From NCBI GenBank assembly GCA_964608055.1, contig CAZSMJ010000116.1:1-6248 (forward strand): a stretch of DNA of 6,248 bases, in the 5' to 3' direction. Made by a program: the position numbers and the translations under genes. Positions 1 to 4,513 of this stretch are shown here, piece after piece. The notes beneath the pieces were generated by a model. That model was not told the DNA's origin. It worked only from the letters and a program-made list of their open reading frames with translations, and did not search any database. Position 1 is the stretch's first letter. Each line of letters starts with the position of its first letter. This DNA is from JALYNX01 sp964608055. GTDB lineage: Bacteria; Actinomycetota; Acidimicrobiia; Spongiisociales; ZC4RG35.

Positions 1-8
1 TAGGCCGC

Positions 9-443
9 TCAGCCTCGAACCACCAGCCAGGTCCCGAATATCACCAGTGCTATCCCGAGTGCCCTGGCACCGTCGACCGTACGCGCCTCGCCGAACCACC
101 CGAGATGCTCGAGCGCGGCCCCGAGGATGAGAGTGGCCGCGGTGAACAGGGTGAGCCCGGCTCCGAGACCGAGTCGGTTGACGGTGATTCCCAATGAGGA
201 AACCACCACCAGCCCCATCAGGCCGGCTGTGAACACCCACCAGGGGAGGTCTTTGAGCTCGGCCAGCCGCCCTCCCCGTAATGTGAGCATCAACAGCCCG
301 ATGGCGAGCCCTCCGCCCCCGTAGGTCACGAATGTCGACGCGAGGGTGCCGACCCGTTGCTCCATTACTCCCAGGAACTGTGACTGGAGGGCGCCGGCCA
401 GCCCACCGATGACGCCCACCAGGACGACGACAACGAAGCTCAT
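9..443 (-). CDS. Small DMT-superfamily membrane protein, YdcZ/DUF606 type
   Basis: The product is a 144-residue, very hydrophobic protein. Five membrane segments can be picked out by eye: about residues 2-20, 37-54, 68-88, 91-111 and 125-142. This is the size and topology of the YdcZ (DUF606) family, a half-length branch of the drug/metabolite transporter superfamily. The glycine-rich first helix ending in a Q-S-Q motif, the PWW motif before helix 3 and the E-H-x-G-x-F-G motif before helix 5 also fit. Substrates of this family are mostly unknown; members probably act as dimers or pairs in the inner membrane. The ATG at 443 lies 6 bases after the stop of the upstream synthase gene, so the two are almost certainly co-transcribed and perhaps translationally coupled. 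No Shine-Dalgarno sequence is evident. A link to mannosylglycerate, glycerate or another solute is only suggested by this position. The family call is fairly secure; transport function is inferred. Confidence 0.8.
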   Translation of the reverse strand: MSFVVVVLVGVIGGLAGALQSQFLGVMEQRVGTLASTFVTYGGGGLAIGLLMLTLRGGRLAELKDLPWWVFTAGLMGLVVVSSLGITVNRLGLGAGLTLFTAATLILGAALEHLGWFGEARTVDGARALGIALVIFGTWLVVRG

Positions 444-449
444 GATCGG

Positions 450-1607
450 CTAAGACTGGTCGGCGCGACGCTCATAGTCGCGGATCGTGGTCTCCAGATA
501 GTCCATCGCCCGGTCGTAACCGGTCTGCGCCTGATTGGTTGTGTAGGACAGGACCCTGGCCAGCCAGAGGCGAAAGCCGATCGACTCCCAAGCCGGGTCT
601 CCCAAACGGAAGCCGTTGAGAAGGAACCGGAGCACATCGAGCCAGGTCTCGGCGTCCATGAAGGCGAACTCCGGGCGCTCGATATTGGCCATGATGCCTT
701 CTCGGGCTCGAGCAGGGAGTTCGGCGGCGAGTTTGACCTCCTCGTCCGTCCAGCCGGCTGTGAGCAGGGGCAGGGTCGAGGTGAGGTCGTAGGCCACAGT
801 GCGTTTGAGATCGGCCGGCACCGGAGCAGCTGGGTCACTCTCATGGCGAGCTTCGGGCCCGGGCCCTTCCCGGCCCGCAAGGCGGAAAACCGCATCGAGG
901 CACTCCACCACCATCGGGCGCAGCTCATCGAGCGACCCGTAGAGGGTGTGGCGTTTGCCGTCGGCCACGAGATGCTCGTAGAGGCCGATTCCCAGCACCG
1001 AGGTGGCAAACGTGATCACGGTGTCGATGCCCCAATCCGAACGCGATCTGACCAGCTCGGACTCGGCAACGGACTCGAGGGCGACCCGGGTGAGAAGCAG
1101 CTCTCCGCCCAACGGTTGGTTGAGTCGGGGGAGAAAGGTCCCCGGAAAGAGCAGGGCGAATCCGGGCCTGGTGATCATCCAGGTGATCATCGCGTCGGTT
1201 GCCGCTCGCGGAAATCGGTGGCGCACCACTCCGAACCCGCGGTCGGCGGCCTCCTCTGCGCCCTCGATCCAGGTTGCGTCGAAGTTCGTGATGTCGGCGT
1301 CGTAGAAATGAACACGTTCCCGCCCCTCTCCCGCGGCGCGTCGGATGGCGGTGTTCATGGCGTCTCCCTTCCCGGGCCGAAGCTTCCCGATCCGCTCCTG
1401 GGGGATGACCAACACCGGGGTGGAGAGGCTCGATGCGATCTCCAAGGCCCCGGCTTCGACCTGGCGGGTGACAGCGCCATCTTCGGAGGCAACAGCCCAC
1501 ACCTCGTCGATTCGGGGATGGGAGGCGGCCGTGCCGAGGTTGGCGGTCACCAGTGCCGGATCCTCGTCCTTGAATGAGAAGACCGCCAGACTCACCTCGA
1601 CCACCAT
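450..1607 (-). CDS. mgs: Mannosylglycerate synthase, glycosyltransferase family GT78
   Basis: This enzyme should transfer mannose from GDP-mannose to D-glycerate with retention of configuration, giving the compatible solute 2-O-alpha-mannosylglycerate in one cytoplasmic step without the phosphorylated intermediate of the MpgS/MpgP route. The 385-residue protein aligns along its length with my recollection of the R. marinus enzyme (about 397 residues). Conserved features are F-K-x-E-D-P near residue 12, L-R-P-G-K-G-D at 76-82, the metal-binding DxD at D103/D105, F-P-R-A-x-T-D-A-M at 132-140, Q-P-L-G-G-E at 164-169, S-D-W-G-I-D at 190-195, and H220 with Y223. These match R. marinus K9, E11, K76, D100, D102, R131, D135, D192, H217 and Y220. 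The C-terminal third is helical, as in that family. An in-frame extension back to 1700 would overlap the divergent gene and has no counterpart, so it was rejected. ATG 1607 is used; GTG 1595 aligns exactly with the R. marinus start and may be the true one. No mannosylglycerate hydrolase is seen nearby. Acceptor specificity is inferred, since the known enzyme accepts some variation. Confidence 0.9.
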   Translation of the reverse strand: MVVEVSLAVFSFKDEDPALVTANLGTAASHPRIDEVWAVASEDGAVTRQVEAGALEIASSLSTPVLVIPQERIGKLRPGKGDAMNTAIRRAAGEGRERVHFYDADITNFDATWIEGAEEAADRGFGVVRHRFPRAATDAMITWMITRPGFALLFPGTFLPRLNQPLGGELLLTRVALESVAESELVRSRSDWGIDTVITFATSVLGIGLYEHLVADGKRHTLYGSLDELRPMVVECLDAVFRLAGREGPGPEARHESDPAAPVPADLKRTVAYDLTSTLPLLTAGWTDEEVKLAAELPARAREGIMANIERPEFAFMDAETWLDVLRFLLNGFRLGDPAWESIGFRLWLARVLSYTTNQAQTGYDRAMDYLETTIRDYERRADQS

Positions 1608-1608
1608 A
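1603..1608 (-). promoter_or_regulatory. Candidate -10 box for mgs
   Basis: Read on the minus strand, TATGGT fits the TANNNT pattern and ends 7 bases before a GTG codon (1595-1593). That GTG is where the R. marinus mannosylglycerate synthase start aligns. The predicted transcription start is about 1596, which would give a leaderless or nearly leaderless mRNA starting at the GTG. The box includes part of the ATG at 1607, so the two start choices exclude each other if this promoter is real. I see no good -35 element. Confidence 0.35.
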
Positions 1609-1651
1609 GGAGACCAATTCCTGTCCCAGCGCGGGTCTACTCTCGCCAGGG
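1608..1651. other. Divergent intergenic region between mgs and the HerA-like gene
   Basis: Only 44 bases lie between the ATG of the leftward synthase gene and the ATG of the rightward ATPase gene. Whatever promoters drive the two directions must lie here or run into the first codons of the opposite gene. I see no strong inverted repeat that would mark an operator, and no purine-rich Shine-Dalgarno sequence facing mgs. A short AGG (1648-1650) precedes the ATPase ATG too closely to work well as a ribosome binding site. Confidence 0.6.
1638..1643 (+). promoter_or_regulatory. Candidate -10 box for the HerA-like ATPase gene
   Basis: TACTCT fits TANNNT and ends 8 bases before the ATG at 1652. The expected transcription start is about 1650, giving an mRNA with at most a couple of bases of leader. 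No convincing -35 element lies 16-18 bases upstream, where the sequence is CAATTC-like. The absence of a well-spaced Shine-Dalgarno sequence fits leaderless translation. A six-base loose consensus is weak evidence on its own. Confidence 0.35.
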
Positions 1652-3322
1652 ATGGATGAGATGGTGGGCCGGGTCCTTGGGACCAGAGACGCCACCCCAC
1701 TCGAGTTCTGGATCGGAATCGATGAGGGGCAGTACGTCCAACTCGACGACGTGGTCGCTCTCGAGAGGGTGCTCCCGACCGGTGAGATGGTTCGCATGTT
1801 CGGGATGGTCGGCCAGGTGGTCGCCAGACATGAGGGCGCCCGGTTCGACTCCGACGTCTTCCTCATCGAGGACGGGATCCTCCCCGCCGAGGTCGTCGAA
1901 ACCGCCCAGATCACAACCACCCGGTTCGAGCCGGAGGTTTTCGTCCCCCCGCTTCCCGGTCAGCAAGTGCGGATCGCGGTTGGGGAAGAGCGCGACCAGG
2001 CCCTTTTCTTCGATCAGATGGAGCGGAAGTTCCCGGTTGGCCTGGCGCGCAACAAGGAGCCGCTCTGGGTGAACTTCGAGTTCATCAACGGCGACCGGGG
2101 GGCCCATGTCAACATCTCAGGCATCTCCGGGGTGGCGACCAAGACCAGCTACGCGACGTTTCTCCTCCACTCCCTTTTCACCTCGGGTGTCCTCGGTAAG
2201 GCGGTGGTGAACACCAAGGCTTTGATCTTCAATGTCAAGGGCGAGGACCTGCTCCATCTCGATCGGGTCAACACCCGTCTCGACGATGACCACCGTCTCA
2301 ACTACACCTATCTCGGGCTGCCCTCCACGCCTTTCGACTCGGTGGGGATCTTCGCTCCACCACGAATCGATGATCAGAGGGCCACGGCCGATGTCGCCTC
2401 ACGCTCCGATGTCACCTCCTTTTTCTGGACTCTCTACGAATTCTGTGTCGAAGACCTCCTCCCCTTCCTCTTCGCCGATGCCGAAGACGACCGCGCCCAA
2501 TACACCACGGTCGTCTACAACGTGATGGCCCAGTTGCGACAAGCCGAGGCAACAGACACCGGGGCGGCGGTCGTCGACGGGGTGAAGGTGCGCACCTTCC
2601 GGGAATTCGTCGATCTGGTGACCGATCGGGTCCAATCCGAGGAACATCGGTTCCTGTGGGCGGGCCCGGCGATTGGCATCGGCACCATCAACGCATTTGT
2701 GCGGAGGCTGCAGGCGTCGGTCCGCCATTTGGAGCGAATGATCCGGGCCGACGTCCCCGACCCGGAGCGCCACAAGATACGGCTCGACCCCAATCAGGTG
2801 ACCGTCGTCGACCTCCACAACCTCAACGATCGGGCCAAACGCTTCGTGGTCGGTGTGACCCTCAAGCGCGCTTTCGACGAGAAAGAGAGAGCCGGCCAGT
2901 CCGAAGAGCTCCTTCTGGTGGTCCTCGACGAGTTGAACAAGTACGCCCCGCGGGAGGGAACCAGCCCCATCAAGGAGGTACTGCTCGATGTGGCCGAGCG
3001 GGGCCGCTCCCTCGGGGTGATCCTGATCGGCGCCCAACAGACAGCGTCGGAAGTGGAGCGGCGGATCATCGCCAACTCCTCGATCCGGGTCGTCGGCCGT
3101 CTCGACGCCGCCGAGGCCTCGAGGGAGGAGTACGGCTTCCTCCCCTCGGTGCACCGCCAGCGGGCCACCATCATCAAGCCGGGGACCATGATCCTGAGCC
3201 AGCCCGAGCTGCCGGTCCCCTTGGTTCTGGAGTTTCCCTTTCCGGCTTGGGCCACCAGGGCGTCTGAGGCGATGTCGCCGCCGGCGAGCTCCGGCCCGGA
3301 CGACCCTTTCGAGGGTCTATAA
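1652..3322 (+). CDS. HerA/DUF87-type hexameric ATPase (DNA end-processing)
   Basis: The 556-residue protein has the build of the HerA branch of the FtsK-HerA translocases. The first ~110 residues resemble a HAS-barrel (V-G-R-V-L-G opening, F-x-x-D-V-F at 65-70, P-x-x-G at 100-103). A RecA-like ATPase core follows. The P-loop region at 154-166 is unusual: G157, G160, K164 and T165 are present, but the glycine normally just before the lysine is T163. Walker B is L-L-V-V-L-D-E at 421-427 with D426/E427, followed by L-N-K-Y-A-P. A polar sensor G-A-Q-Q lies at 460-463, and R479 or R483 in N-S-S-I-R-V-V-G-R may be the arginine finger. A long helical insertion separates P-loop and Walker B, as in other HerA proteins. 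HerA proteins form ring translocases that with NurA and Mre11-Rad50 resect DNA ends; location before sbcD-sbcC supports that role. ATG 1652 is chosen; ATG 1661 (M-V-G-R-V) is possible. Strict HerA orthology is not proven. Confidence 0.85.
   Translation: MDEMVGRVLGTRDATPLEFWIGIDEGQYVQLDDVVALERVLPTGEMVRMFGMVGQVVARHEGARFDSDVFLIEDGILPAEVVETAQITTTRFEPEVFVPPLPGQQVRIAVGEERDQALFFDQMERKFPVGLARNKEPLWVNFEFINGDRGAHVNISGISGVATKTSYATFLLHSLFTSGVLGKAVVNTKALIFNVKGEDLLHLDRVNTRLDDDHRLNYTYLGLPSTPFDSVGIFAPPRIDDQRATADVASRSDVTSFFWTLYEFCVEDLLPFLFADAEDDRAQYTTVVYNVMAQLRQAEATDTGAAVVDGVKVRTFREFVDLVTDRVQSEEHRFLWAGPAIGIGTINAFVRRLQASVRHLERMIRADVPDPERHKIRLDPNQVTVVDLHNLNDRAKRFVVGVTLKRAFDEKERAGQSEELLLVVLDELNKYAPREGTSPIKEVLLDVAERGRSLGVILIGAQQTASEVERRIIANSSIRVVGRLDAAEASREEYGFLPSVHRQRATIIKPGTMILSQPELPVPLVLEFPFPAWATRASEAMSPPASSGPDDPFEGL
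3302..3317 (+). other. Hairpin with TTCG loop at the 3' end of the HerA-like gene
   Basis: GACCCT (3302-3307) and AGGGTC (3312-3317) are perfectly complementary and flank a TTCG tetraloop, giving a 6-bp stem that ends three bases before the TAA stop. No T-run follows, so it is not a standard intrinsic terminator. It could be an mRNA 3'-end stabiliser, a weak attenuator, or chance within the last codons. Confidence 0.35.
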
Positions 3323-3325
3323 CGT

Positions 3326-3340
3326 CCCGGCCGGGCCGGC
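3326..3340. repeat. GC-only palindrome/hairpin between HerA-like gene and sbcD
   Basis: CCCGGCCGGG at 3326-3335 is a perfect palindrome. The shifted pairing CCGGC (3327-3331) with GCCGG (3335-3339) around a CGG loop makes a short RNA hairpin. It sits just past the ATPase stop and follows the TTCG hairpin. There is no T-tract. It may be an imperfect terminator or a protein-binding site, but GC-rich palindromes arise easily at this composition. Confidence 0.3.
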
Positions 3341-3366
3341 TCCCCGAATCTGTCACCCACCTTCTT

Positions 3367-3372
3367 TACGAT
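3367..3372 (+). promoter_or_regulatory. Candidate internal -10 box for sbcD-sbcC
   Basis: TACGAT fits TANNNT and ends 7 bases before the GTG start of sbcD, the same spacing seen before the GTG candidate of mgs. The surrounding CTTCTTTACGAT is notably AT-richer than the flanking sequence. The predicted start is about 3379, so the message would be leaderless. No clear Shine-Dalgarno sequence precedes sbcD. If real, sbcD-sbcC can be transcribed separately from the ATPase gene. Confidence 0.4.
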
Positions 3373-3379
3373 CGACCCG

Positions 3380-4513
3380 GTGACAGTGAAGATTCTCCAC
3401 ACCTCCGATTGGCATGTCGGGCGACGGATCCGGGGCCGGGACCGGTCTGAAGAGCACCGGGCGGTTCTGGCCGAGTTGGTGGCGATTGCCGCCGGAGCCG
3501 AGGTCCAGCTCGTGGTGGTCGCCGGCGATGTCTTCGACACGTCGGCTCCGACACCCGCCGCCGAGCAGATCGTCTGGAGGGGCCTTCTCGACCTGGCCGA
3601 GGTGGCGCCGGTGGTGGTCATCGCCGGGAACCACGACAATCCAGGGCGGCTGGAGGCAGTGTCGCCGCTGCTCGAAATGGGCCGGATCGTCGCCTGCTCC
3701 GAGCCATCACCACCGGATCGGGGCGGGGTGATGTCCTACGGCGATCTCGGGATCGAGATCGCCATGCTTCCCTTCGTCTCCCAGCGCGGCATCGTGCGCG
3801 CCGAGCAGATCATGGGCTCCGATCCCGATCAACACGCCGGGATCTACGAAGAGCGGATCAAACGGCTGATCGACGTCCTCACCGCCGGGATGTCCACCGA
3901 TACCGTCAACCTGCTCGCCGGCCATCTCACGGTTCACGGCGCCCAGGAGGGCGGGGGAGAGCGGCAGGCTCACATCTTCGGTTATGCGGTGCCCGCCTCG
4001 GTGTTTCCCGGTCATCTCTCCCACGTGGCGCTGGGACATCTCCATCGCCAGCAAAAGATGCCCCATGGAGGCTCGGTGTGGTACTCGGGATCTCCTCTGC
4101 AACTCGACTTCGGTGAGGTGGACGACCGCAAAGGCGCGCTCCTGATCGAGGCCGCCCCCGGGCTCCCCTCCAAGGTCACTGCCGTCCCCCTCACCTCGGG
4201 CCGGCGCCTGGTCACGCTCAGGGGGACGGTCGAGCAGGTTCTGGCTCGCGCCGAGGATGTCGAGGGTGCCTACGTCAAGGTCGAGCTCATGGAGAAGGCC
4301 CGGGTCGGGCTGGCAGACGCGGTGCGGATGGCGATTCCAGGGGCGGTCGATGTGGCTTTGCTCAAGCCGGCTCCAACGCGGTCCAGGGCAACAGAGAGTC
4401 GCCGGGCCATCTCACCCACCTCTGCCTTTCACCGGTACCTGGAGGACAACAACGTCGGTGATGAAAGGGTCGAGACCCTCTTCGCCGAGTTGTTCGACGA
4501 GGCCACCACATGA
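3380..4513 (+). CDS. sbcD: SbcD, Mre11-family DNA double-strand-break nuclease
   Basis: This is the nuclease subunit of the SbcCD (Mre11-Rad50) complex, a metal-dependent 3'-5' exonuclease and hairpin endonuclease that opens blocked or hairpin DNA ends. All the calcineurin-like phosphoesterase motifs are present in order: S-D-W-H at 9-12 (D10, H12), G-D-V-F-D at 49-53 (D50), G-N-H-D at 83-86 (N84, H85), A-G-H-L at 180-183 (H182) and G-H-L-H at 219-222 (H220, H222). These are the expected two-metal ligands plus the catalytic histidine. At 377 residues it is typical of bacterial SbcD. The part after about residue 265 would be the capping and Rad50-binding region, ending in the S-A-F-x-R-Y-L-E-D motif near 348-356. 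The start is GTG 3380; GTG 3386 two codons later is also possible. Its stop overlaps the sbcC start by 4 bases (ATGA), so the subunits are probably made by coupled translation. Confidence 0.95.
   Translation: MTVKILHTSDWHVGRRIRGRDRSEEHRAVLAELVAIAAGAEVQLVVVAGDVFDTSAPTPAAEQIVWRGLLDLAEVAPVVVIAGNHDNPGRLEAVSPLLEMGRIVACSEPSPPDRGGVMSYGDLGIEIAMLPFVSQRGIVRAEQIMGSDPDQHAGIYEERIKRLIDVLTAGMSTDTVNLLAGHLTVHGAQEGGGERQAHIFGYAVPASVFPGHLSHVALGHLHRQQKMPHGGSVWYSGSPLQLDFGEVDDRKGALLIEAAPGLPSKVTAVPLTSGRRLVTLRGTVEQVLARAEDVEGAYVKVELMEKARVGLADAVRMAIPGAVDVALLKPAPTRSRATESRRAISPTSAFHRYLEDNNVGDERVETLFAELFDEATT

Noticed and set aside
1170..1195. Tandem-like repeat GGTGATCATC within the synthase gene, containing TGATCA palindromes
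   Set aside because: It is explained by the protein sequence M-I-T-W-M-I-T, which is conserved in the R. marinus enzyme, so it is not an operator or a repeat element.
843..1577. 244-codon open frame on the plus strand
   Set aside because: It lies fully antisense to the well-conserved mannosylglycerate synthase gene. Its composition is that of a high-GC shadow frame and no motif is recognisable.
1608..1700. In-frame N-terminal extension of the mannosylglycerate synthase to an ATG at 1700
   Set aside because: It would overlap the first 49 bases of the divergent ATPase gene, is Pro/Gly/Trp-rich and low in similarity to anything, and lies before the point where the R. marinus protein begins.
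925..2107. Long overlapping minus-strand frames spanning the divergent promoter region (925-1920, 1637-2107)
   Set aside because: They run through the 5' ends of two clearly real divergent genes in non-coding frames. They are rich in Arg, Ser and Pro, as expected from shadow translation of GC-rich DNA.
2399..3154. 251-codon open frame on the minus strand
   Set aside because: It is antisense to the ATPase gene, including its Walker B region, and shows no domain or start signal of its own.
1652..3322. Reading the HerA-like ATPase as a phage-defence or conjugation (VirB4/TraD-like) component
   Set aside because: The D-E-L-N-K-Y-A-P motif is shared in that superfamily, but the HAS-barrel N-terminus and placement before sbcD-sbcC fit DNA end processing better. 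No defence nuclease, sirtuin or conjugation gene is adjacent.
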